Assembly: GCA_034509425.1 (NCBI GenBank)
Contig: JAVTVJ010000049.1
Location: 1,324,001-1,388,000 of the forward strand
Origin: Eopsaltria australis
Taxonomy: Eukaryota; Chordata; Aves; Passeriformes; Petroicidae
DNA: 64,000 nt
Direction: 5' to 3'
In this document: piece by piece, positions 51,833 through 64,000 of the stretch
Numbering within the stretch: position 1 is the stretch's first letter
How the letters are laid out: the number at the start of each line of letters is the position of its first letter
Made by a program: the position numbers and the translations under genes
The notes under the pieces: generated by a model
What the model saw: only the letters and a program-made list of their open reading frames with translations
The model's database searches: none
Told to the model about the DNA's origin: nothing

Positions 51833-54800
51833 CTTATAATATTTACATACTAACCATGACTATTACATTGTTACTGTATGCCCTTGCTGCTATGGTAATG
51901 TTATTGGGTAGATGCCAGCAATTCATTTTGATTACTTGTATTTTATTTGTCAAGAGCATCTGATGCTTTGGGAGGGTATTTTTTATGAAGGTATGATCAT
52001 TTTATGTAAATGTATACTTAGTTACACAATACATGATGTCAGGTGAAGAGTAGCTCAAAACAAGAACAGTTACTGTTACACAATACCTGTCTGCTTCAGT
52101 TGACATCTGGACAATTAAGAAGGAATGATTTTCCCCATAGGCAATAGCAATTTTGCCTTTGCTAATGTAATCTCCAGAGGCTAGGGATAAGGTTAACCCA
52201 ACTCTACATGTAACATCCAGAAGAACAGAAGTAACTTTGAAGAAGGCCTTAAGCTTAAATTTGAAGGTTTTTTTTTAACTTGACTGAAAATGAGGTTGTA
52301 CCCCAAAGGACACAAAATATGCTATAGGACACAATTAAAAAGGAAACGTGCTGAGAGTCACACACACAGATTTCTAATGTCAAATTCTTGAACGTAAAAC
52401 TCAACCTTCTGGAAACAAGACAATTAAATTTCTGACTTCATGAAAGAAATCTTTCTTAAGTTATTTTCTGAAGATCCTTTCATTAGTTACCCTGTTTATT
52501 ATGCTTTTGGACTCTTAGTACATTGGCTAATGGAGCTTTAAACTCACTTTTCTTCTGATCATTTAGCTTTTACTAAATTGTTTGAATTTTTATATGCTGA
52601 TTGGGGAAGGAGGACAGGATAAATGAAAAACAAAAGTACAAATGTAAAGACAGAAAATTTCAAGAAGATGCTTGCATGATGTGGCACCAACACGGCTTTC
52701 TGTATTAGGGAGATAATTGTGTGGATCAGAAATTCTTTGAACACTTGTATACACATCAGCTTTTGAAAGCTGATAATGGTTATATTGTGTGATCTTTAGA
52801 AAGAATGAAATGCTTTGTAGAACTCACAGAAAACTTTTTCTTTTTATTTTCGTGTTATTTTATTGTGTTGTTTCTGAACTCAAAGAAAACCTACGAACAA
52901 AAGCCACACACCCACACATGAAATTTTGATTCCAGGATTGCCATCAAGTTTAAATTCCATGAGGCAATAGCTGTCTACTCAAAGCACAGAATCTAGCCCT
53001 GGAAAATCTTCAAGATGAAAGTACTTCAAATGAAGTCAATTTACTTTTCTAGCATACCGTACACAAGACTCATGTAAGCAACAAAATTTTTTGTGTCCAT
53101 TGGGTGTTTCAAGAAACTTACTGTAGATAAATAAAATCAAATATTTTTAGATATGGTGAAAGCTCATCCAAGCTTTATTTGATTAAAACATGGTGGGTTT
53201 TTACTTTTGAGTATAAAACCAAATCATCAAAATGTATATGGAAATGAAAGTTCTATCAAAAATGAGTTTTAGGATTGATGACTAGGATTGGCTGTTTAGC
53301 AGCTTAAGTGCATCTAAAGGGAGACGTACTTAAGATCTGTGGAAACCCATCTACTACCACAGAAAAGCACTTGCACAATCAGACAGATCTTGTAAACAAA
53401 AAACTGATCTGGCAAACCCATTTCCTTGTTTCTATCAGTGTGTTGGAACCCCAAAGTTGTTCTTTTCTGTCATTCTGCATAAATTTTGTGCAAATATCAT
53501 ATAATGTTTAAATTAAAAATTCAAAAGGACCCTACAGTAGAAACACTCCTCTGAGAACTTATTCCACCATTCACTGTACAGGGGCAGTAAGAAGGAAAGA
53601 AAGCTGAAACTGAAAAACTATCCAGTAATGGAGGTAAGGGGATGAAACAACACAGAAGAGAAAAAAATTACAGTTCGGTGTTCCTACCCTGATATCTCAG
53701 AACCCTTGTCAGGAAGAATATCTGGAATAAAGTCACAGAAGCTGTCAGGCAGCCTCACAAATCCCAGATGGGATGCTAGGACAGCTGAAAGAAATTTTCT
53801 ATGCTAAGTATGATGTTGACTTTGTTTTTAACTTTTTTCAGTATTTTTTTCTACTATGTAAGCCTATGTTGTAAACACCATTTTTATTTAAATCTAACTT
53901 AGACTTGAAGTTGCTCATCTAATTCAAGAAAGCCATTTATGTTAGAAGTATATTGAAAAAAAGGTATTATTGGAACAGGATTCCAAATAGTTACAGAGTA
54001 AGTCTCTGCTGAAACTGCACAAGATGATGTGAGAGCTGATAACCACAAGTTCAGGAAAATGTGGGCTCTCAATAGTCAGGAAAACTCTCTGGCATCATGA
54101 CAGTGCAGAAGGTCCTTACAGATTTCATAGCAAAGATGATTAGACAGACCTGGAGCTGATGCAAATATTGCTTTAATAAAATGAGCCAAGACACTCCATC
54201 ACTGAAGAATCTGTGCCAACTTCTTCAAAATCTTAAATTCAAAACACTGTTTTTCTTGGCATAAGTACAAAAATGGGCAGAACAAAAAGAAAAATTGTTA
54301 AATAGTTTTCTAAAAATCTACTAGTACCCCTCAAATTAAATATGATAATTGATCTGTGAAAAATATTAGTAACTCCAGACATCCCCAAATTTAATTTCTA
54401 GATTAATTTAACTCTTAATTTCTAGAGATTCAAGAGGAGACCCTGGCTCAAAACTGTAAACCAGTTGCAAAATTATTTTTGGATGGTCGTGTTCCCTCAA
54501 GCAGAGTTTCCCTTCTAATAAATACTCTCAGACTGACATCCAGAGTCACACCTAGTTAGGTCCATGCACTCACCATTATTACAGGAGTTTTATGTAACTG
54601 TTTTTTTTTTCCCTCTTGACCATTCAAAGACCACCTATTTGAACAAATAGATACAAATACTCATGAATTGTTCATAGGTCTCATTTTCTGAGATGGGCCT
54701 TTAGCTTCCAACAAGATCACTCAGCTTTCTTGACTATTATTTGTTAATTTGTTATCTTCAATATGGTCTCTCTTATTAACCAATCTATTAATCTAACTGT

Positions 54801-57800
54801 CCTATTGAGATAATGTAATACCTTCATACCCATTTCCCTTATCAGCTAAATTAATTTTGCTCCATTGAGGCAATCACATAAATCTTACACAGTAATATGA
54901 GATAAGATATAAAAATGCAGCCATGACAATTTAGGTATGAACTCATTTTTGATAACGTGACACATGATTTTGACGAGATCTGGAAGCCATGACTGCATCA
55001 GTGCAGTAGGTCTGCAGGGCAAAGTAGCTGGTGCTGGCAATCTGACACCAACTCTGCAACTATAACCCTGAATTTATTGTGTACTATTGGTCAGAGTGCA
55101 TCTTTTCCATTTCTATTCTACAGGAATTAATCTATCTCATATTCTCCAAAATCATTCTACAGTGTGAAACAAAAATCAATAAACATGGGTGATCAGGAGA
55201 TTCCCTTTTCTCTTCCTTTTGTACCCTGTTGTAGCTGCATCCTGACTTGCAAGTACTTTGTGGAATTCTCTCAATTCTTTACTTAAAATTACAAAATAGC
55301 CATTTCAGTGTTACCAGAAGAACAACAGCTCTGTTCAGACTCATAGGTGGGAAGCAAATTCCCACTGGTGTTCTGGAGCAATGGAATAATGGGGTGATTA
55401 TGTCAATTATGGAAGCAGGATTTTGCAGAGGATGCAAAGACAAGAGACCACACGAATTCAGTAGATCTCTGCATACTTGCAAGTTAGCTGCCAAGAGATG
55501 ACAAAGAGAGAACTTTACCTTTGAAAAACAAGGTATTCAGAAAGTGACATTGACATTTGTTGGCTGCAACGCTAACAGAGGAGCTACCTGCAAGCTAATC
55601 TCCACATGGGATAATAGATCACTGTGAAGCTCAGCTCTAATACTTTTAAATGACCTCACAAACTAAGATTCACTTTCTTGTAGTTACAACACACAGCACA
55701 AAGACTATTAGACTAAAGCAGTTTTTCTGTCTCCTTGTGGAATCATGATTATTTGATAGACTGGTTTATTTGACATGAGTGGTTTTCAATTAAAAGAAAC
55801 AATCACATTGACTGACATTAATTGCGCTTGTGTTCTTCAGCTAATAATCTTCACATCCCGCAGCAGCATTTCTGATTAGTTTGCTTGACCTTGATATCAG
55901 ACTGACTCCTACAGCTCCTCAGGTCATCCTTTTGTGCTCTTAGCTACCATTGCAGCTTTTCCAACTTCTACTTAATAGCAATTTCGTTATATTACATAAT
56001 ACATTAAATGCTGCCTTCATCAAGCTGTTGTAATATTTTTCACCAGTGACCTTCCCATAGGCAAGAAGTGCTGAATAATCAGAATCAACTGCATATATGA
56101 AGCCTGTAACCTGCAATGGTAAAGGACAAAATGACCAGGTTAGTCCTCAAAAATTTAGGTTGAGACAGACAAGAGAATAATATCTGCTTTTGCAGGTTTT
56201 CACTTCTCTTTCTAAGCACAGTAGAAAACTGAAGTCAATAAGGCTTTAAAATACTTTGAAAAATATTTTGCCAAATCTGTTTGTGAAAGATGCAATATTC
56301 ATCTGCACATTCCATAAATATCCATTGTGATCCACTCTTAGTATCTGAATTAAAACAAGGAAGGAAAAATTCTAAATCTTCATCTGTCTAAGTGGAAAGA
56401 TTTTCTAATGGACTATGCACAATACACATTTCACTTCTGAAACTTTTAACATAAACTCTTTGGCTACTTTAGTGACATCTTTATACAAAGATTTTAAAGT
56501 TTTAAAAAAATTGCCTTCCAGCCAAAATGAAAAATGTCAGTATATGTAGCTTTATTTAAGAGAAGGCAAGGGTTTCTAAATGTTTTCTGGAGGCATTTGG
56601 AGGTTATTTTCCAAATATGCAAAGGTGATACTCATGTAAATTGTTAGCAGCGTAAGACACTTTGCTACAAGAGCAGGGATACTTGACACTATGGAATCCA
56701 CACATCACAGTTACTTACAAGGGTAGGAAGAAAGTGGAGCTTTGAAATCCTGAGGGCTACGGCTCTTTATACTGACTTGTCATTTTTAAAACTTTTTTTT
56801 CAGAAGAGGAACATTCCATAAATACTGATAAAGAGTGAGAAGGCTTCTATAACTGGACAGTATGCACAGTAAAGCTAAATCTCAATCACTCTTTTATAAT
56901 GCGTGTACCTTTTTGTCATGTTTTTTTCCTCTTACATTGACAGCCACACACAGTGACTCAAGGTTGCTCTACCTCAAAGCACAGATTCTGAAAATTTGTG
57001 AGGAAAACTCAACAAGAAGCCCTAATTACTGTTTCTTATAATCCATCCACTGCATACTTTCAGATGTTTTTATTTTTGCAGAAGAATGAGCATCCTGAAG
57101 TTCCTTTTCCAAGCAGTTGATAAGAGCCAAGCACTCAGCCTGGACCAGCGAGTGAACAGAGGGTGTAGGATGTTAAACACACAGCTAGTTTGCCTGTCCT
57201 TTTAGCTACTGCTCTGGGATCTAAAGAGCCATTGCTGTCACAAAAGCATCTGCACAGGACATTTATGCAAGGATGAATTTTATTTGATCCTAAATAGACT
57301 TTAAAGGCAGTGAAATGCATGTCACTGATCTGCACCCTGGGAATCTGGCCAGTTAAAACAGGCTGCCTATTTATTAGGCACTGATTATGTGTCACACACA
57401 TAGTCACCCAACCTTCAATTATATTAAATAACCTTAAAACAGAGTCTAGTAGGGTTCATCTGACTTAGCCTAGGAAGATAAGGATATAGAAACTTGAATC
57501 AGATATAGCCACTCCTTTTGGAGCACATGCTATAAGAATATTTAAGTATCATGTTCAAGTACCTACTTCTCTGGCAAATACTTCTCAGAGAGAAGGATAA
57601 TTTTTCTCTATATTCTGGTCAGAGTAATGGTTTTATATGATGCTTTTTATTAATATATATTTTCACACATTTTTACAACAAATTTTTAAAGACTCCAAAC
57701 TGAAATCAAGGTGACTCCCTCCTTAAGGAGTCTAAGAGTATGTTCTCCCCCCGTCCCCGCCTCACACTCCTAAGGCAGGGAGGTGTCCAGTGTCACAGGA

Positions 57801-57840
57801 CAGAGTTCCCAAATTCACTTGCATTTGAAAATATCCTCAA
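51833..57840. other. Non-coding DNA, nothing recognised
   Basis: AT-rich sequence. A 12-bp direct repeat GTTACACAATAC occurs at 52021 and 52075. Frames reach 84-100 codons (plus 55247-55501; minus 57135-57407) without recognisable products. The stretch 55790-56110 is free of simple repeats and has the look of a conserved non-coding element (for example ACATTAATTGCGC). A C-rich patch lies at 57747-57761. Confidence 0.45.
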
Positions 57841-57860
57841 TTTCCCCTCTCCCCCCCCCC
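57841..57860. repeat. Polypyrimidine tract ending in 10 C
   Basis: Twenty consecutive pyrimidines, the last ten all C, followed by GGTCCCC and an A run. A simple low-complexity tract that forms a purine-only complement. Confidence 0.85.
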
Positions 57861-60800
57861 GGTCCCCAAAAAAAAATTATGTTTCCAACACTCACCTAAA
57901 GATGAGGCTGATTCACTGTAGTGTCCTGCAAGTGTCACTTCATCCAACTACCTCCAGCACCGAGAAACCAATCTTGTTTCCAGAGCAGCTTATGAGAATT
58001 CCTACTTGGGTTATGGCAATCCTACTTTTCAGAAAGGATTAGACATATTTACGGATTATTATTGTGTTTCCAATTAAACCACTGGTTTTTTATCTTTCAC
58101 TGGAATGTCCTTGTGCTATGCTAACTGATTTTAACAGCTAAGCTCAGTCCACTTGTCCATATAAAAAGAAATAAAGTCTGAGCACTTGGCTGTTCTGTAT
58201 CATTTGAAAAGCACTTTCCTGTTCATTACAGACAAAAACATTACAATGACTCTTTTAATGTAGTCAGAATAAAACTGTTTCCACTAACAGAATGCATCAG
58301 AAGCCCCTGTTTCATAACACAAACAGATACCAGCTCTCAGTGATGGCATGAAGTGGCAGGATAAGGTCCATGATAGGCATGCATGCACACATCTTCTGCC
58401 AATATTAATAGATTTCATGGGACAAAATGCCTGAAGAACATAATTAAAGTATTCCCTTGAGAATAGTTTCAGTTGTGCTTGAGAAGACTTGCAGGCCACC
58501 TGAAACCACTTTAGCTTCAGTAGCTTTTCTTTCAAGGTTGTTTTGGGGGGCTCAGCACATATCAGAGATACTTCATGCCATTCCAGCTTGCACTATTAAT
58601 AGGCCATTTCTTTTTCCTTTGGTAATTTTGCTTGCACATGTAGGAAAACTGTAGGAACTGTGTCAGAATATTACTCCTATAAAATGTCAGGAATAGAAAG
58701 GATAATATGGAATGGATCAGAATTCAGGTCTAGTAAATGTTTCTTTAATTTAAGAGTACTTTAAACAACTGCAAACACCTGGTGAGGAACTCCCATAAGG
58801 CACTGCCCCAAAATATGATTCAAATGCAAACTTGCACTGAGCAGTCTCTTGATTTTGGACCTATGTTAGACTCACTGGCAGCAAATATGTGCTGCTCTAA
58901 AGCAACTTCTGTTAGTTCACTGCTGTTTCTTAAGTAATTTTGCAGTCTTGGACTACATTCTTTTGAATGTGGATTATGTTTGAACAATTGCCGGCTGCTC
59001 TTCAACATCTGCTCTATTGTAGCTGCTACACAGGTTTCTGTTGTTCATGCAGAGGACAGAAAGCCTTCTCAAAGGCACCTGAAACCTCACCTCTGTGATT
59101 CTTGCCATGTTATTCCTTCATGCCTCACTGTGCCTGTGTGAAAATCATTGTCAATTAAGCCTGTCCCTAAAAGTGAGGCAAAGTAAAACAGCAGTAGAGA
59201 GTTTATGGAAGGGGTAAGGTAGCTGCAGGGTTTTACACAGAAAGTAGCAACAGAATACTTTGTCTACCTTAGATTTTTCACCAAACTTCCATGATTTTTA
59301 TCAGTATGCTGTTTTCACAAAGGAAACCACAGGCTATGACTGTATTGTTAATAAGCGTTATTGGACATTCATATTTTAACTGTTTTTTTCTCCCTTCCCA
59401 CTCATGAAAATTGGTTAAGACACTGCAGGCATCTGATGGCAAGAATGGAAAATCTGGAGGTTTGATATACAATATTTATCCAGACATATTCGTTTCTTAC
59501 TTAGACTGTGCTAATTATGTTTTTTTCTGGAAACATCTCATGGTCTTGTGCATTGAGCTGAAAAGAACAGGAACATCCATGGAAATGTTTTAATTCAGTC
59601 ATACTGCTCATACAAGGACTCATATAGATGCATCAGGTAATGTTCCTGATTCAGACTGACTGTGCAAATTGAAGTACAATATTTCCAAGACGGACTTATA
59701 AAATAACAGTCACATGAGAATTAAAAAACAGATGGATTTATTAATATAATACTTTCCATAGCTTCCTCTGTCACCCGATCTTTGGCCTAAGTAAATGTGT
59801 TTTCAACCAAATGTTACAAAAGCATGTCAGTTCTTTCAATGGGGTTAGGTAAGCCTGGAATGTGCTAACAGATACATTAATGATCTTTAGGAAAACAAAC
59901 CCATTTAATTCAGAATACCCACTCACCATATTTTACATGATTTTCAGCCAAGATGTCACTGGAACTGTCTTCAAATCAAACCAAGCTAACAAGAGTAAAG
60001 AAAGTAAGGAACAGAAGACATTCAGCAATTATCACCCTTTTAACAGTCCTGGAGAATTAAGACCGTAAGTTCTGTACAATGCAAAAATACCACACTGATA
60101 TATGTTGTGCAGTTCTTTATTAAAAAATTCCCAAGCTGTATCAGACCTTATTCTTTAAAAGGATAATTATATTTCTTAGAAAACATAGCAATACACTTCT
60201 GACATTGGCATCACAAATGGCCAGTGCTTCCCTTGTTCAGCAGCTTCAGTGGAAGTTGTGCTGAGGAGGAGTGGACTCCATGCCAGGAATATTTATGTAG
60301 AGTATTTAAGCATTGCACAGCCCTTCTACTGCAAGCTTGTCTGGCAGTGTTTCAGCATTAATCAACAGTATTTATACCAGAATGGAAAATTAAAAAGTAA
60401 AATGTCTTATTAAATACAAATCATCAAACGGAAAAAAAACAACAAGAAAACAACTAGCTACAAAGAAATTAAGATCTCCAGAAAGAAAAATGAGAGTGCA
60501 TGTTGTCATTTTCTTTCCATTGAAATGATACTATAAATGATGACTAAATTAGATTAGAGGAACTTCAGTCCATCATTATGACAAAAAAAATATTCCACAT
60601 AAAATAAAATATATTTTGACTGTTCAGCACAGTTTTTAAAAGAACAACAAATACACAGGTTATTGATGCTATTGCGCATAAATAAGTAAAATTATCTTCA
60701 TATAATAAAAGCAATTTCTACCAGAAAGAGATTTTTTTTTCTTGATCACTTACAGAAAACTAGAACTGCACTCAAAACTGTTTGTCTACAGAGTCCAAAG

Positions 60801-63800
60801 CAATATAGCATATTTGACTGCTTAGATGAGGATAATTTTTTATACAAACATAAGGAAAGAGCAGCCATTTAGCTTAGATGCTGATATTATTAATTAATTC
60901 TTAGGAAATCCAGCAAAAGGATAGAAGTGTTCTGAGCAGAATTGGGATGATTTTACAATACATTATCTGTACTCCATTGCCACCTTTGTCCTCTGGATTT
61001 GATCTGGTGCACAAAAAGGATGCAAAACTCTGCATTCCAAGGAAAGCACTTCAGATGAGGAATGCTGCTCCCATCATAGTAGACACTATGGGACAAAACA
61101 ATTTCAGTGCCCTGTGTCTCGGCTACTGCTTGGGAGGGTTTGGGGATACAGATCTCAAGTGGACAGAGATGCCTCCCTTGCCATCTGGTTCCTGACCCGA
61201 GCTACAGAAAGTGCTCATGATTGTCATGTTTCTATCAATTTCCTTGTGGTTAGCTCTCACTCCAGACACCAGGCCTGTGGTGGTGACTGTGTGCATTACA
61301 AGCTGGAGCTTGTTTAAAGGCATGCCTAACTTAGGTTAAACATGTGGCTTGAATTAAGGCATGATTTATGCACTTCTGTCTGATAATACAAAAAGGATCG
61401 CATCACTCTGCTTGAAATGCAGCTGCTACATCATGTCATGAAAATACATGTTAAAAACTTTTGATTCATTTTCTTTTAAACAGTCTCAGTTTCAAGACCT
61501 TCAACAAATAGGATCACCACGAGACAAGCCTGTCAAACATAATACTGTCTGGAAATTACGGATGCAACTGCTCACAAGCAGAAGCCTGCAGAAGTTCCCA
61601 GTTGCTAAAAGCTTTAAATAGATTGGGACTATCAACTTGTTCCTTGTGTTCCTCTCAGATATATCAGCTTTTATGAAGACTTTTTTCCCAACTAGAAGAA
61701 ATCTGCTTTTGAAGGGGCCTGAGAGGTTACTAGATTTTACAAAAATTGTCTGAATTTCTGTTCCAGATTGGCTGAAATCATAAACTATTTGGATTATTTA
61801 ATTGCTAACTATTTCAGTGATGATACATTCTGCCCCAGCTGTACTTGGTTTCAGCTGAATACACTGAGGTTGGAAGATTGATCTAACCATTCAAAGCCAT
61901 ACACACTTCAATATAGCACACATAAGGCTCTTCTGCTGGTGGGGCTTCCAAACAGTTTAGTGATTAACAAAAGTTAACAAAGTGAATTGTTAAAAAATTA
62001 TAAAGGCAATGATAATGTGCTGATTTGAAAGAAAGGGGAAATTGCCTTCAGGGATATGTTCACATTATATTTTCTTTTCTCTTTCCAACACTGACCTAGA
62101 AAACTGAGGTTCTTGTGCAATTACACTTTCAGGAGGTGAGGTTTTTGAGAAAACTCAATTTTGCAACACTAGTCATGCTGAGGTAAAGACCTACTTGACT
62201 CCAGTTAAGTATCATTGTTCCTGAGTACAAAGTAGAATGTGAAACAGCAACTTTTTGATTTTACCCAAACACTTAGCTGCAAAACTTAGCTGCCTGCAAA
62301 ATCATCCAGTGGAGTTTGCAGAAAGATTGAACATATTTTTAAGGTGTGATTTGTTGCTTGCATTTCTGATACAGAAATGGTAGTAATTAATGGTATCCTC
62401 GAGGGAAGAAAGGACTTCACTTGGATAATTTTATACTTGTATGAAAATGCTCAGCTTGCATTAGTCCTCCAAAATCTCACATTAAAATTTCCTTTTTAGC
62501 CACAATAAATGATATACTTTTCCACAGGCTGGAACAATTCTTTAGTTTGAAAGCTGCTGTGGAAATTTGCCCCATTCAGGAGTCAAAGATAATGGAAAAA
62601 TCCATTTGAGGGTCACAGCCTCTGGTTGCTAGCTCAGGTGGATGCAGAGACTGCTACATGACTGACTCGACTGTGCACTGTCACTCAGGTGCATTTCTCT
62701 AGCAGAGGCACAAGTCAGAGTCACTGCATTGTATTTGCTCACATTTTGGATTTGCAACCAATCCCAAGTTAGCTTGGGATTCTTTCCACCCATCATATGA
62801 AACAAAATTCTTGCTGAGCAAAGCCATCAATTGAGATGCAAAGAATAAATATATATTGAAAAATAAAATAAAACCTTTGCATGTTGCCAGCTAAGCCTTT
62901 CATAAGGTAGCTTTTAACCAGTTGTCTAAAGCTTAGATACCATGATGGTCTTTTGGCATGAGATGAGTATCAAATAATTTTAAATGGAAAAAAAATTAAA
63001 GTACTTTTCAGTAAGTGTTAGCCTAGAAAATCTGTCTAGTGAAATTTTAATAGAAGCTAGATTTGGGTTAACTGGTTTTACTTGCTAAAGTATGAAGGCT
63101 GCCACATGGGGAAACAGCTCCAACAATTACCATGATGCACACAGCAATGTCAGACTGCTTATGCTATTTGCCTCATAATTTCACAACATTTAAGGCCAGG
63201 GAAAAAAAATAATTCATCTAATTCAACAGGTACTTCATATAAGTCATTATATTTCACTGAAACCAATTTTGCTAATTTTCTTTAAATTACTGCTTTTCAA
63301 TCCTCCAAAAATTTTAAATGACAGATGAAATGTAAAAAAAATTCAGTGTTTCATGAACACAGCTTGACTCAGAAGAACACCAGGACAGTACAAAGCACAA
63401 CTTATCGACCACTGACAACCCACTTTTACTTTTGATTAAGCCCTGCTTCTTGAGAAAACGGTAAAGAACGTTTAGGTAATTGCACATCATCCTGCATGAC
63501 CCAGGCAGGCAACCCACTGCAGCACAAGACTTTCATGCTGTCACAGGCACCAGCAATTTGTGCAAGTGTCTTTTGATAGAGCTTCTAAAGCTTTAGTGAG
63601 GTAATGACAGTTAGAGACAAAATACAGAAAAGCAAGTTGGAGAAAAGATCCTAGCAGCCGTGCAAATTCCTGATCAAATATATGACATTAAAGGATAGAA
63701 AATAAAATAATATATATCTCTGGACAAACCTTGATGTCAACTCTATTTTTGCACACTTTACTCAATTGGGAAAGAAATAAACTCCATATTTTTTTTTTTC

Positions 63801-64000
63801 ATATTGGTCAAACTTCACAATTGCAACCAGGTCATGCTGCAGAGAAACAAAACCTGATCTTTTTCTGGCAACTAGCGACAATTTCCTTTTGTGCTGTGGA
63901 CTGGAGAAGTTTGAGTGTTGCTGAGCATCAGATGGTAGCTGCATTCCTTCAGGGCTGTATCTAAGCTAAGAGGACAGCTCTCCCTGGCTTACCATTATGC
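57861..64000. other. Non-coding DNA, nothing recognised
   Basis: AT-rich throughout, with frames no longer than 83 codons. The stretch 60950-61320 is less AT-rich and holds three overlapping short frames on both strands (66-82 codons), none recognised. The window ends in ordinary sequence, with no truncated gene visible at its right edge. Confidence 0.5.

Overview
The window looks like non-coding DNA from a bird genome, most likely a passerine. Three things point there: two fragments of CR1, the dominant LINE family of birds; a solo long terminal repeat closely resembling an LTR family I recall from songbird endogenous retroviruses; and an (AATAG)n pentanucleotide microsatellite of a kind common in passerines. 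Base composition is AT-rich by eye (roughly 60-65% AT), with scattered stops in all frames. I recognise no exon of a known protein, no tRNA, rRNA or microRNA, and no prokaryotic gene organisation. It is best described as a gene desert or a large intron.

Layout. 1-11 kb is featureless AT-rich DNA with small imperfect duplications. At 11.1 kb lies a minus-strand CR1 3' end with an internal deletion. At 13.06 and 16.04 kb are microsatellites. At 19.7 kb is a perfect 29-bp tandem duplication carrying four RUNX-type cores. At 24.64 kb is a degenerate CR1 tail on the plus strand. From 33.8 to 35.2 kb short inverted repeats, an octamer and CCAAT boxes cluster. From about 36.4 to 37.2 kb there is a sharp GC-rich but CpG-depleted island. 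At 39.83 kb a consensus RFX X-box is followed 48 bp later by a weaker copy. At 44.78-45.33 kb sits the solo LTR with its own TATA-like and polyadenylation signals, flanked by a 5-bp target-site duplication with one mismatch. The remainder to 64 kb holds homopolymer runs, short duplications and no recognisable gene.

No set of genes works together here. The plausible functional content is regulatory: candidate conserved non-coding elements, most clearly at 39.8 kb and 35.0-35.2 kb. Open reading frames of 60-194 codons occur throughout but show no recognisable domains, so none is annotated as a gene. A few are listed as second looks. Nothing here convincingly looks like a new biological system; the strongest leads are the X-box pair, the inverted-repeat cluster and the GC-rich island.
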